NCBI GenBank assembly: GCA_008694505.1
Contig: VZDJ01007749.1
Location: 7,960,240 to 8,024,239 of the forward strand
DNA: 64,000 bases
DNA from: Cyanoderma ruficeps
Taxonomy: Eukaryota > Chordata > Aves > Passeriformes > Timaliidae
Direction: 5' to 3'
Shown: piece by piece, positions 1 to 10,959 of the stretch
Layout: each line of letters begins with the position of its first letter
Numbering within the stretch: the stretch's first letter is position 1
Translations under genes and position numbers: made by a program
Notes under the pieces: model-generated
Seen by the model: only the letters and a program-made list of their open reading frames with translations
Told to the model about the DNA's origin: nothing
The model's database searches: none

Positions 1-1534
1 GCCCAGTGGTCACTGTCCACTTTTCCAGAGAATAACATTTGTGTATGTGAAGGCAGTATAGGCATTTTCTGCATTACCCCCATCTAGCAAGATCTGAGCT
101 GCTATATGATTATGAAACATACAAAGAGAGTATAAATCCTAAAAGCAGCCCTAACTCCCTATTGTAATTGGCATCCTTTCAGACTGTGTTCCAGAGTTTA
201 GAAATATAGTCGGGGTAGAACATCTATATTTGGGTTTATATGTAATGGTCATACCTACTGGTTCACTTGGAAAAATGTTGGCATAGATCACTTTTTAAGG
301 ACCTTGGGTGCAGCTTTTATGTTTAGCTCGGTGTTTTTTATCACTGCATATTTTTTTTAGTATTCCATGTTGCTGTGTTTGCACTGTGAGACAAGAATGC
401 CTTCCCAGCCTCTGCACGGTTGTGCGCTTTTTGTTGGGCGAATATAGAAATTCAGGTTTTAAACTGATTCCCATGAATAAATTATTCTGGGAAAGCAGGT
501 GCTGAAAATCTGTGTTTTTCAGACCTCTCTCTGCCCATGTACTTAGGGTAAGACTCAGCCATGTGTAGATGGCAGACTGGAATGGGACCTCTGTGCTCAG
601 GTCCCAGATGTGGAAAATCTTCCGTGTGTGAGGAAGGGTGGCTTTTAGCAGGAACTTTAGCATGAGAGCTAAAGGTTTTTTCAAGCTGAACATCTGATTT
701 AACTTGATTTCTGTCTGGTGTTGGGTGATGGTTGCTGATATGTGGGGCCACACCTGGGGATCCCCCCGGGCAGCTCAGGCACGGGGACTCCAAGGCAGCT
801 GAGAGGTGACACTCTAATAACTGGGGTTTCATGGTGTTGTTCGAGGATTTTTTTTAAAATTTATTTTTTTTTAATTGGCAGGACGTGAATATATGTGAAA
901 GCTGGATCTCTTTTACTTGTGATCCTCAGCAGATGCAAGTCTGATTAAGAGTCCCCTTAATTTAGAAATGCTCCTAAAGACAGGAAGATACTTAAAGCAG
1001 GCTTTGTCAACAAAATGGAGGAGCTGTGCTCTCGGGGCCCATTAACAGCAGTGCCAAGATGGCCACTGCTGCACAAATACTGGGAATTGAGCTTCTACAA
1101 AACCCTAGAAGCTCCAAATTGTACATCTCACCAGTTCTTTACTCCCCCAGTTATAATCCATATCTCACTTATTGCTAGAGTCAACAGTCTAATGGTAACA
1201 AAAAATACAACCTTTCATCATCTATTGATTTTCAGTCTTTAAAAACTGACAATAAGCTATTTTTTGTCCAATTTCTCAATAAATAGGAACATTTATTGGT
1301 TTTTCAGTTTTGTTGTATTACATTAGAATATATTTTACTGCACATTGTGGGTAATGTAGCATCGGGAGAGATGTTTATGTTCAGCAAGTAACTTTTGAAG
1401 CTGCATAGTTCAACTGAGATATGTAAACAAATTTGTAATACTAATTTAATTTAGATTACAATGCAGAATACTCAGCTTGGAGCTCATTTTTCTATTTATT
1501 CCGTCATGATCCTCTAACTAATGGAAGAGAATTG

Positions 1535-1619
1535 CCATAAAAATAATTACAGTAAAGGTGAACATCTACTTTCTTCCCATAAAAAATAATTGCAGTAAAG
1601 GTGAACATCTACTTTCTTC
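1535..1619. repeat. 42/43-bp tandem duplication
   Basis: Two adjacent copies, 1535-1576 and 1577-1619, both begin CCATAAAAA and end CATCTACTTTCTTC. The second copy has one extra A in the A-run and one A-to-G change (ATTACAG versus ATTGCAG). The near-identity shows a recent local duplication. No function is evident. Confidence 0.95.
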
Positions 1620-1684
1620 TCTATCTGAGGAAGAGGCAGGAATTTTGAGGTATAGTAAGCACGGTGATATTGGGGTTTATTTCC

Positions 1685-1760
1685 TAGAAATCCACCACTG
1701 ACAGTGTTGTATATGTTGGGCAAGTCATAAATTCTGTCTGTGTGATACTGTGTCAAATGA
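1685..1760 (-). mobile_element. MIR-like ancient SINE fragment
   Basis: The stretch CCACCACTGACAGTG, then TTGGGCAAGTCATAAATTCTGTCTG, reads like the reverse complement of the MIR core SINE, which has a gccactgac block followed by a ttgggcaagtcac block and a pyrimidine-rich tail. Order and spacing agree, but the copy is diverged and short. Judged by eye against the remembered consensus. Confidence 0.45.
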
Positions 1761-4700
1761 CACGGCATAAACATCATCTTTCTCAGTGACCTCAGTTACC
1801 TTCTCTCCTCTTGAAAAAGGAGACAAATTGGGATGTGATTTAGCTGTGGCAGAACTTGGGATGTAGATCCTGAGTTGCCTCCCCACTGCCACCTGCCTTC
1901 ACAGCACAAGATCACCTGGCAGGTTTTTTTCCTTTCCAGAACCTCTCAGGAGACACTGAAGATCAACAGTTACCTTTTGCTTACTCTTGTGGTGATAAAT
2001 GGCAATTTGATAGTATTTTTATCTGTGCTATAAAATCAATTTAAGCTTTTGGGGTTTTTTTTTAATTAAGAAGCAGTTAATCTCTCTTCTGGTGACATTC
2101 AGTCCTACAGCCAAAGGCAGTAAGCTCTTAGATGTTTCCATTCTAGCACCAAAAAACCTGAGGTGGAGGTGCCTCTGCTGAGATGAGGATGTACAAAACA
2201 ACCTCTGCTTTAAACCACCTGTGCCACCAGCACTGGCTTTTGCTGAGCCAAGTGGTTCTCTGGCTTCAAGGCTATCAAAGAGATCATCCTGGCAGGCTTC
2301 TCAGGTGAAAACATTCACTTAGATGATGAAATATTTTCCTGAACACTCTGAACAGGGAGACAGTTCTGGCTTATGTTTCATAACTCTTTCACAGTAAGCA
2401 AAGAGGGAACCATTTGGGCAAAACACTTCCTTTTGGGTGTATTAGGTGTGATTCTCTGAGGCACAGGCCCCTTCTCATAAGCTGCTGTGGATCTTGCTGT
2501 CATCTCTGTCTCACAGGATCTGATGTACAAGGAGTTAATAGATATCCAGTGACCAAAATCATTTGTATTTCTCTTTATATACAGAAGTGAAGTGGAGCAT
2601 GTAAAATTGGAAAGCAGAACCAAACCTGAAATTCTCTAACTTTATGACTAGTGTGTGTGTTATTTTCCCATGATCTTTAATTACATTCTGTTCTGGAGGG
2701 GGGAGAGGGGGAATGCTAATCTGGTGCACCAACTGGGGGAAAAACAAACTCTTTTACAGCAGGAGTCTAGATGACAGCACACAGCAAATGCAAAATCTGA
2801 CATTCATATGAAAGTGAGCTAAGCAAGACCATAGAAGAGAGGCAAAATGACTGCAGCAAGAGGAATGCAAGTGGTTTAAGGAAACCATGGTTTCTCTATT
2901 TATTGAAATAGCACAGCCGACCTTTAAGGTGGTGCTGATGCGATGCAGGTTTTGTAGAACAGCACCAAGAGAGATGGCTCTCATAAAGGGAATGTGTGAT
3001 TGGATTCAGGTTCATGAGAAGCTAGGTTTAGAAGAGTATTGCCCTTCCCTCTTTGAACATATAATATAGTGAGGCATGTCTCATTGCACTGAATGGAAAG
3101 ATGCTATTTTCAGGACTGCTGTTTGCTGTGCTTGCTAATGAATTTCCAAGGGGTGTTTGAGCCTTGGATATTGACTGCAGAGATGCTTGCAGTCAGTTGG
3201 AAGAGATGTGACTGAACATGAAGCTTAGTTCTGTGTGCATACAATCCTGCTCTCTGTGATTTTCCCTCAAGTTGTATATTCAATATCACTCTGCAGTCAT
3301 AAATAATTTGTAGAAGTCCAGCTGTGACTTGAGGGTTTTCTACAAACAGCATCCAGGGTGCAAAGTCACATGATACCCTTTTTCTTCTTTCACTGGCTAA
3401 AATAGCCTTTAAAAAACTATTCCCACTTCCAGTCTAAACATTAAAACCAACAAACTGGGTGGATGCTTTTGCTGGGTACAGCACAAATGTTCTCTGCCCT
3501 GTTTCATGGTCCTGATGTCTTCTTCATCCCCTTGGCTGAGAGCTGGGTCACAGCACACTGATGTGCTCTCCTGCACCACAGGGGCTGAGTTTCTGGGCAG
3601 AAGTAAATGTCTTTGCTAAACAGCTTGACTTAGCAGCACTATACACTTACTATTTATTTGAGTAAGGGATGAACAGACTGTTTAAAAACCATATTCCCAG
3701 GGTTGTTCTAGTGTCATGTTTGAAAGGCGATGGAGAGTCTGGCTTAAAGGTATCCTTTGTAAATAAAGGTTTAGGAACAGGTCAACAGGACCTTGAGTCT
3801 TTCCCCTCATGTTCATTAGCCTACTCTTCAAATGTCAGTGGATTTTTTTGTCTTGGTGGATAGCCATCTTCATTATTCTGTGGGAGGAGAACCTGGGGAA
3901 GCTATGATATGTGTCAGTTTAACACCTTTGAGTGGTGTGTGAGGGCATGTGTCCTGCTCCCCAGCACTGATAACCCATAAATAATCATGGAGCCAATGGG
4001 GCAGTATGCCTTGTGCCTCTCAGCATCAGCTGTGACCGGCATGGATCCCTGGGGTGAGATCAAGGATAAAATGAACTCTTGTGTGCTTGGATGTGTTGAT
4101 TATGAGCAGATCATCACTCAACACCCATGCTGTTATCACATTTTGGGCAGTTTACCTCTACCCCCAGGAACAGTTGTAGCGGTGAGCTTTAATCGGCATT
4201 CCAATTTTAAATTTACCTTCTATGTGAACCCCTACAAAATAAAAGTTAAATTGTGCTTTGAAATAGAAAATAAGTGAAAGGTGGAATGAGAGCTTGTAAA
4301 ATAATCAAGATGCTTTTTTTTTTCTTTGATAGATGCTAGGAAGGAGCAGGAACATAGTGTGACTCCTCTCCTCTTGCTCATTGTTTTTTGATCCAGCCCA
4401 TTACATGCACAGTGGTCCCAACACCTTCAACCATTTCCAACCAGCTCTGTCACTCAGAAGCCAGACTTCCCTCCCATACCTTTTAGCAGTGCTGTGGCTC
4501 AGGGCATTCCCTTGGGACATCCTCTGCACTTGCTGCTTCTTAGCACTCAGCTGGAGAAAGCACACTGCGTCTGCCATCCAAGGCCAATGGCACACTTAAG
4601 CCGTATAAAGGCTGCTTGACATCATTTACATTTTTCATTAGCCTTCTAAAGTAGTTTCTCAAAAGGTGCAGTGGCTTTCTTAGCTTTTGAACCCCTTTGG

Positions 4701-5013
4701 AAGACTGTAATAATTTTGGACCACTAGTCTACTGGTGGCCTATAATTGTTATGCAAAACATTGTCCAAACATAATATAATTAATTGCACAATTAAGATTG
4801 CTTTCTCCTCATCATCCTATTCATCAGACTCCTCATTCACACCTATAGTCAGCATCTGGCATTAACAAAGGCTGTATTTGTCACATTAATACATTCCTTT
4901 TGTAGTGAAAATGCCTTTTGTATATCTCTTTGATACTTGAGGGTCCTGCTAGCTTGTTCAGTAAGCCTGAAAACAGTGTCTAGAAAGCCTTGTAGAGTAC
5001 ATCCCTATTTCAG

Positions 5014-5132
5014 ATGTTTAATAGGAATGTAATGCAGCGGTACTCCAGGATACAAACAGCAACTCTCAGAGCTCAGAAAAGGAACCTGACACAAGTCAGC
5101 AAAAGACCCCCCCTTTCCTTAACAACATTGAG
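5014..5132 (+). other. Weak candidate exon (119 nt)
   Basis: A possible acceptor (ATCCCTATTTCAG, short pyrimidine tract) precedes 119 nt that end in GAG|GTAAGTAA, a strong donor. One frame is open across the whole segment and starts with ATG, giving about 39 codons of a basic, serine/threonine-rich peptide that I do not recognise. The acceptor is weak. It may be a decoy or part of a long non-coding RNA. Confidence 0.15.
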
Positions 5133-5662
5133 GTAAGTAATACAGTGTTTTGCTATTTTTAAAAATCTGAGGCAAATAATGCAGAATAGCTTTTCTTCAC
5201 AGCGGACATTTCAAGGTCATCAGTCCTGTTAGTTTGACGTAAGGCGCATAATCAGTTCCTTCTGATAGTCCACACCAGAACCGAGCAAACCAAACCAGCT
5301 TGCAAAGTGCAGGAGGTGGCAGGGGAAGGTCCAAGAATATTTGTGAATCAAAATGCAAGAAATGGCCTGGTACCTTTACCAGTCAGACCTACACAGAAGG
5401 TTTTGTGCTTGAGGGGGGTTAAGGGTGTGTTTGCCACTCATATAAGGACTGAGTGGGAGCATCTTTGGTTGGAAGCCTAGGAGGTCTGCAGCACCATAAT
5501 TCTTCTTGGAGAAAGGAAATTATGTAAGTTTCTACTTCTGGAATCTTTTCCCACTACTCTATAAATTTAAAGAAATAAAACAAACAGAAAATTGATTTTT
5601 GAATGACAGTGAATTATTGTCATTAGAGGAACTGTAGTTTTGTGTCAAGGGAAAAAAAGCTC

Positions 5663-5696
5663 AGTGTACTATATGCTATAGTGTACTATATGCTAC
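5663..5696. repeat. 17-bp tandem duplication
   Basis: AGTGTACTATATGCTAT at 5663-5679 is followed directly by the same 17-mer, with its last base changed to C, at 5680-5696. This is a simple local duplication in AT-rich DNA. Confidence 0.95.
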
Positions 5697-6286
5697 TTTC
5701 TGAAGCATTACTTAATGTACCAGTCATTGCTGGGAACATGGAGTCCTTTTAATGCTAGTCAGGTAATATGTCATTTTCTCTGTAGAAACTCTGCAGCAGA
5801 GACATGAGTTATATACTGATGTAGTTATCAGAAGATCATGTGGTAGCACTAATGTGAGTCACTACAGTGGAGTTTGCCCCGTTTGAAATTTTTACATAAT
5901 TAAAGTGAGTCATTGTCCAAATTCTGCCAAAGTGCAGATGTCTTTAATTTAACATATGCAGTTCAGCTTGCATGTGCCTTCCATAGGTGAACATCTTTTC
6001 CTTTGTGCACTACCCTGAGTTAGCTCTGGCCTGGGAGATGTTCCCCTTTGCTATTCAATGTGCAGCGCTCCCACGGAATTCCCCAGCAGCTTCAGAAAAA
6101 AATCTGGAACACCCAGACCTCAAATAGTCCTCTCCACTTTGTTTTATGTTCTACTGGTAATTCTTTAAATACACATAGATAGATCAAAACAAGTGTCTAC
6201 TTGTTTCTGTTATAATGAAGGATATGGCCCACATTTCCTGGTGAAACACGTTCAGTTGCCTTCTGTGACTTGTTTCTCTGGAGCAG

Positions 6287-6314
6287 GGCAAAGACCACGG
6301 AGAGGATCAAAAAG
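6287..6314 (+). other. Weak candidate microexon (28 nt)
   Basis: A pyrimidine-rich acceptor (TTGTTTCTCTGGAGCAG) and a donor (AAAAG|GTAAGG) flank 28 nt. The first frame encodes the hydrophilic peptide GKDHGEDQK without a stop. The length is not a multiple of three. No neighbouring exon is recognised, so chance pairing of splice-like motifs is quite possible. Confidence 0.15.
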
Positions 6315-6547
6315 GTAAGGAATGTTTTTTTAAGAGAAAGCAAGCTGGACATGCTTACATAGGTACTGGACTTCTAAAATTATACACTTCAAGATGGTGG
6401 ATGGCTTAGTTCTCAGGGGGAGTTAAACCAGGTTGCTTTAGCAGAGAACAAGACCACCACCCTCCATGCAGCTGGCTGAATCACCAGTGCTTCTGAGGAT
6501 TTCACAAATCATTTGGTTTCTGTGTTGTGAAGATGACTACTCTGAGT

Positions 6548-6569
6548 CATTTGGCTGAAAGGCCAAATG
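6548..6569. promoter_or_regulatory. NFI-like palindrome CATTTGGC-N6-GCCAAATG
   Basis: Perfect 8-bp arms at 6548-6555 and 6562-6569 are separated by 6 bases. The inner halves, TTGGC and GCCAA, are the two half-sites of nuclear factor I, whose classical spacing is 5 rather than 6. The palindrome is certain; factor binding is inference and weakened by the spacing. Confidence 0.35.
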
Positions 6570-6571
6570 TA

Positions 6572-6620
6572 CCTTTTCTTTCTTTCCCCCTTTCCCTCTT
6601 CCCTTTCTCTCTTTCCTTTT
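6572..6620. repeat. 49-nt uninterrupted pyrimidine tract
   Basis: Every base from 6572 to 6620 is C or T, in irregular TTTC/CCCT groupings, and a further pyrimidine-rich stretch follows to about 6647. It is either a decayed simple repeat or a polypurine/polypyrimidine tract. It starts two bases after the NFI-like palindrome. Confidence 0.9.
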
Positions 6621-8929
6621 GTCATATTTTTTCCTCCCCCTCATACTCTTTCTGAACTGCAAATCTAGTTGTTCTCCATCTAATGCTGAAACATAACAAA
6701 AATGTGGTTAACCATCACATCCGGATGTAGCTTGTAGTTTTGCTGGCAGAGAAGGAAAGAAGAGGCTTATTTAGAAATGTTGGGAAATTTTCTGATTAAT
6801 TAACGAGAGATAGAGAAAATGACTAAGGCTGGTCTGCTAATTTCTGAGACACTGGGTAAATGCTATTTTTTCTTATTTGCCAGTGCCTCAATAGGGACAT
6901 TAAATAATGTTTACTACTGTAAATTCTTTCCCAGGAAGGGAAGCGGGTTGTGATACAGGAGAAAATTGTGTATTTGATTTAAAAAGTCAGGTCTTCTCCT
7001 GCAGAAGGACTGCAGCCTTACACAAGAGGGCATCATGCATACTGGTCCACCCAGAGAGTAGCCAGCTGAAGGGCCGTAGGTTTCAAGCACCTTCTGAGAG
7101 TCCTGAAAGCTACCTTAGTATTTTATTGATGATGGAGATGAGAAATAAAATCTTCCTGTAGTCTCCCTCCCTATGCTGTCAGTTAATACTGCCAGCAAAG
7201 AAAGAAGTTCCCACACCTTCACCTTCACTTGCTGCAGAGAAAGGATTACGCAGGTAAGCAGTCCTGTGTGCCAGGTAAACAAACAATCAGACTCAGGAGC
7301 ATGTGATTTTTGACGCCCTCGGTGCCTTCTCCGTGTCCCTGTTATATTGAAGTGTTCTGTCTTCTGTGGTTCATGATCTCTAAGCTTGTTCTTCTTAACT
7401 TTTTTCCCCCCAGTAAAAATCTTTGCGGCAAAAAATGAAGCTGCATGGTTCTGCCAGAATAGTGAAGCACAGTGTCCTAAATGATGTAACACAGGTTTTG
7501 GGAGCAGGATAATTGCAGTAGTGTGATGCTTCTTTCAGAATAATTAGTCTTGCTGAGAACCAGGGTATAAAAGCCTGTGCAGAGCACAGTAATGAGGCAG
7601 TTACACCATTTCCAGTATTTGTGTGCCCCTGCATCACACTGCAGATCAGAGCAGGCGTGCCCACGGTGATGGTCAAGGAATGATTTCATCTTTGTAGCCC
7701 TGTGCCAGGACTGTGATGCAAAATACGTGGGATTCATTCTAAAGGAAAGCAGCACTCATCTTCCATACTAAACCAGGGGGCCTTTGAGATCATTAAGAAT
7801 CATTTTTACAAAGGAGAGGTTTATGTTTCCGTTCATGGAGCCAAAGTCTGTTCTCATGCCCTGTTACTGCCTGGCACTTGCCCATCTAGGAATGAAATCG
7901 ACTTCAGCTGCGTGCACTTGCAGATGTAGGGATTTCAATTTCAAAGTACAAACAACTCTAATATTAAAAAGACTGTTTCCCCAGTGAGAATATGGGTTGC
8001 ATGAGCTTTTTGACTTTTCTGTTTCATCTTTTGATTGTATATGATATCACCTTTTGATCTCTCTGTCGGTTTATGGGGTTTTTTTATTAGCATCACAGTG
8101 GACAAAATGTCAGTAGAAGTTAAAGTGAAAAGAGTCCTCAGAGAGATAAAGGTTGTCTTCCACTTTTCACTACATGGTTGACTCTGCTGCCCTTTTCTGT
8201 GGGGGTTTAGTCTGCTGGGGCGTTTCTTTGCTTAAGTTAAATTTACTTATCTGTTATATAAATAAGGGATAGCCTTGGCCATTAGGTAGATCTACTGATG
8301 GAGGGAAAAGGGATTTTCTAGAGTGCCTGTGTGCCTTTCTGAGACATGGAGTTCAAAAACATCTGATAAGGTAACCTTCAGCTGGTTTTCTGCAATGACT
8401 TTTGTCAATGAGCCTTAAAAGCATTGATATTTTCAAGCATTATAGCTGAAGAGTACTGCAATGTCCTTGAACTACCCACCAGCCAAAGAATGACATCTCC
8501 AAACTCAGCTGGTGAATTCCCTTGTACTCTCATAACTGACTTTTTCCCTTTCTCTCTGGGGCATCCAGCTAGAATTACCAGGACCTTGGCTCTACCCAGT
8601 ATGCAACACTAGACTGGTACCGCTCTCAGGTGCTGCCTGGATTTGCTGTTGCCCTCAGAATATTTGCTCCTATATTGTACAGTGCGGATAATCCTTTATT
8701 TAATTTTATTTTTTTAACATTTTGAAAGGAAAATAGGGGTCTCATTCAGGTCTTTCCATTTTTGCATGATAGTACAGTTGAACAACGTGTACATGTGTTA
8801 ATTAAACATGCTGTCTTATCACTGTTTTGGTAAGTGTCCTGTAAATTTAATCACTACGACACCTCTGTACACATTACAATCCTTTTAAAGATCTAGAGAA
8901 AAATCCTGGTGGATTATTCAAAGCACTAA

Positions 8930-9160
8930 ATCACACAGAATTACAGTAGTTATTAGAGGCATTAAAACCTCTGATAAGAAGCTTTATCATACATTTTTGG
9001 CGAAGCTTAATCTTTATCAGAGATGACTGTAAATAGAAGGGAACAGTAAAAAAACTTAATAACAGTTTATTTTACAGTACATCAGTAGTCAGGTACTGTA
9101 ATTACAGTATAGTTACATGTTTATTGCGTAGTAAGTAACTACAGTTTATTAGTTTTCTTG
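8930..9160. promoter_or_regulatory. Possible enhancer block with GATA-motif palindrome
   Basis: An imperfect palindrome spans 8969-9022. Its outer arms are CTCTGATAA and TTATCAGAG and its inner arms AAGCTT and AAGCTT, so GATA-factor motifs (TGATAA/TTATCA) occur three times within 54 bp. A TACAGTAC...GTACTGTA inverted pair follows near 9074-9103. There are no repeat signatures or meaningful reading frames. Enhancer function is inferred from motif clustering only. Confidence 0.35.
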
Positions 9161-9940
9161 CTTTTCTATTATTGCAATTACCTGTAAGACCTGAGCCAAC
9201 AAGGGGCCTTATTGTATTTCCATTTACCCTGGGTTTACACATACATACAAAATATTTACATTACATATATGTTTGACTACCTCAGAGGAGTTGAACCTGT
9301 TTACATGGAGGAAGAACAGGCAGTGGACATGCTAAAGATCTCTTCCACATGTATATTTATCTAGATTCAGAACTATAAATGAAGGGGATCGGATTTTAAT
9401 TATGGTTATATTTAGCTATCTAATTTTTTCTCCTCTTTTTGGCACTGGAAAAGTTGCAGTATTCTGAATCACTTAGATAAACCTCTCTGTTACAGACCTA
9501 CTCAGTGTGTGGGTGTTTATATTTTATCTGTACATTATTTAGCTCTGTACATCCACATCTGAATACAGATTAGATTAAGTCTCTGTTAATTGTACTTGGG
9601 CTGTGTGTGCATGTCTGTGTTTATGTATTTCCAGGAGTAACCCTGAAATATTCTGTCATTTTGAGATGTAGGCTAAGTGAAGATAGCCAATTAGGTGTGA
9701 CTTCTTCTAATTTAGTGCTGTTTACCATGTTAAAGGTTCTAGTTAATTTAAGAGTTACTATGAAGCTGGCAGAAGAAATGTTCATGTTGGAATTCAGAAC
9801 TTTTCTTGATAAGAAGTGATGAAGGTGTAGTACAAAATACAGCCTATGAGTGGGATGGAGTGACTTCTCCTCCTCATGCCTCTGGCAGGAGTGTAGCCAT
9901 ACCTCTAAGAGCTCATTTGGGCAGCACAGCCCAAATAAGC
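9160..9940. other. AT-rich unique DNA
   Basis: No gene, recognisable repeat or strong motif cluster was found here. The sequence is AT-rich and unique. Confidence 0.6.
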
Positions 9941-9944
9941 TACA

Positions 9945-10315
9945 GAGAATTCAGTGGAAGTCCAAAGCAAAAGCAATGAGGATGATAAGAGAGCGAGGAA
10001 ATGTGACCTGTCAGGAAATACTGAAGATATTGGGGGTGTTTGGCAAGAAAAAGAAGTCTCTGAGGGGCAACATGGCAAAGGGCAGTAAGAATACAAAAGG
10101 CTGTGGGAAAAGAGAAGCAGTAATTTATTCTCCTTGGTGAGAAATGGGAGGGTATGGGATGTAATTGGTTCAACAGGACCAAACAAAATTCGCATTAGAT
10201 GTTAGCAATGATGTTCTAAAGCAGATAAAGTTTGGGATGTTGTGGAATGTCTTTTGTTGGAAACTTTTTGGAAACAGGCATAAATGGTCCTGCCTGGAGG
10301 CACACAAGGGGACAA
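9945..10315 (+). mobile_element. Ancient CR1 LINE, 3' end, heavily decayed
   Basis: The order of landmarks matches old amniote CR1 families. First comes a gtccaaag...atgaggatgataaga block, then tgacctgtcaggaaatactgaag, ctctgaggggcaacatg, aaaggctgtgggaaa and ttattctcctt. After these come the 3' UTR landmarks ttgtggaatgtc, tttttggaaacaggcataaa and tggtcctgcc. The first half corresponds to the C-terminal end of the CR1 ORF2 reverse transcriptase. An open frame of 96 codons (9850-10140) survives through it, but frame and sequence are degenerate and it is not functional. It is far more diverged than the CR1 at 35.1 kb. Confidence 0.72.
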
Positions 10316-10927
10316 AAAGCATCAGGACAATGGTCCTAGCCCAGTTTTCTGTACCTTGAACCATCTGTTTAAGAATCATGGTTGTGAGAAGGTTGTGTGT
10401 TCCCAGTTTGCTTGTCAGTGGATCAAAAGAAAAACAGGTGAACTGCTCATCTGAAATAAGACCTCTATCCAGGAAAAAATCGGCACATTCATGGAAAGAA
10501 TCAGCACCCACATGTGTCTGGTAAACTACTGAAATTTCATTTCTATCAAGATTTGAGGGCAGATGCTGTACTGGCTGAAGCTGATGGCAAAAACTTCCCC
10601 TGGCAGTAGTGGAACCAATGTTAATTTATACCATAAAATCCCTGTTTTGCTGATTGTTTTCAACTAGTGATTGCACATGACAGGCGTAGTTTATACTGCT
10701 TAATAATAAACTAGACAGTAAGATGTACTTAAAGTACAATAGCAAGTGTCAATATATACTTAACCTACTCATATTTTCCTTTTCTCATCTTTTTGATGGA
10801 GTAAGATTTCAGGTAATATATTTACTATCTAGTACTTGTTGATTGAGAGACTCCATGTTTAATTTTCAGGTGAAATAACTCAGGGTTTTTTTCCTAGTGT
10901 GAAATAACTCTGAGATAACAGTGTAAC

Positions 10928-10959
10928 TTTTATTGTTATTCTGTTTTATTGTTATTCTG
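10928..10959. repeat. Perfect 16-bp tandem duplication
   Basis: TTTTATTGTTATTCTG at 10928-10943 is repeated exactly at 10944-10959. It is a local duplication with no apparent function. Confidence 0.95.

Larger units (their letters stand above)
1..4900. other. Unique non-coding DNA, no gene seen
   Basis: The open frames here are short (under about 150 codons), overlap each other on both strands and resemble no protein family I know. The stretch holds a 42/43-bp tandem duplication (1535-1619) and an MIR-like scrap (about 1685-1760), listed separately. Nothing else is recognisable. It is probably intronic or intergenic. Confidence 0.6.
4900..8930. other. Unique non-coding DNA, no gene seen
   Basis: No open frame here is recognisable. 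The interval carries a 17-bp tandem duplication, an NFI-like palindrome next to a pyrimidine tract, and two weak exon-like splice-site pairs (5014-5132 and 6287-6314), each listed separately. The rest is AT-rich unique sequence. Confidence 0.6.

Noticed and set aside
7238..7253. 16-nt segment between CTTGCTGCAG and GTAAGC as a microexon
   Set aside because: Only average splice signals and no coding or conservation cue; such pairs arise often by chance.
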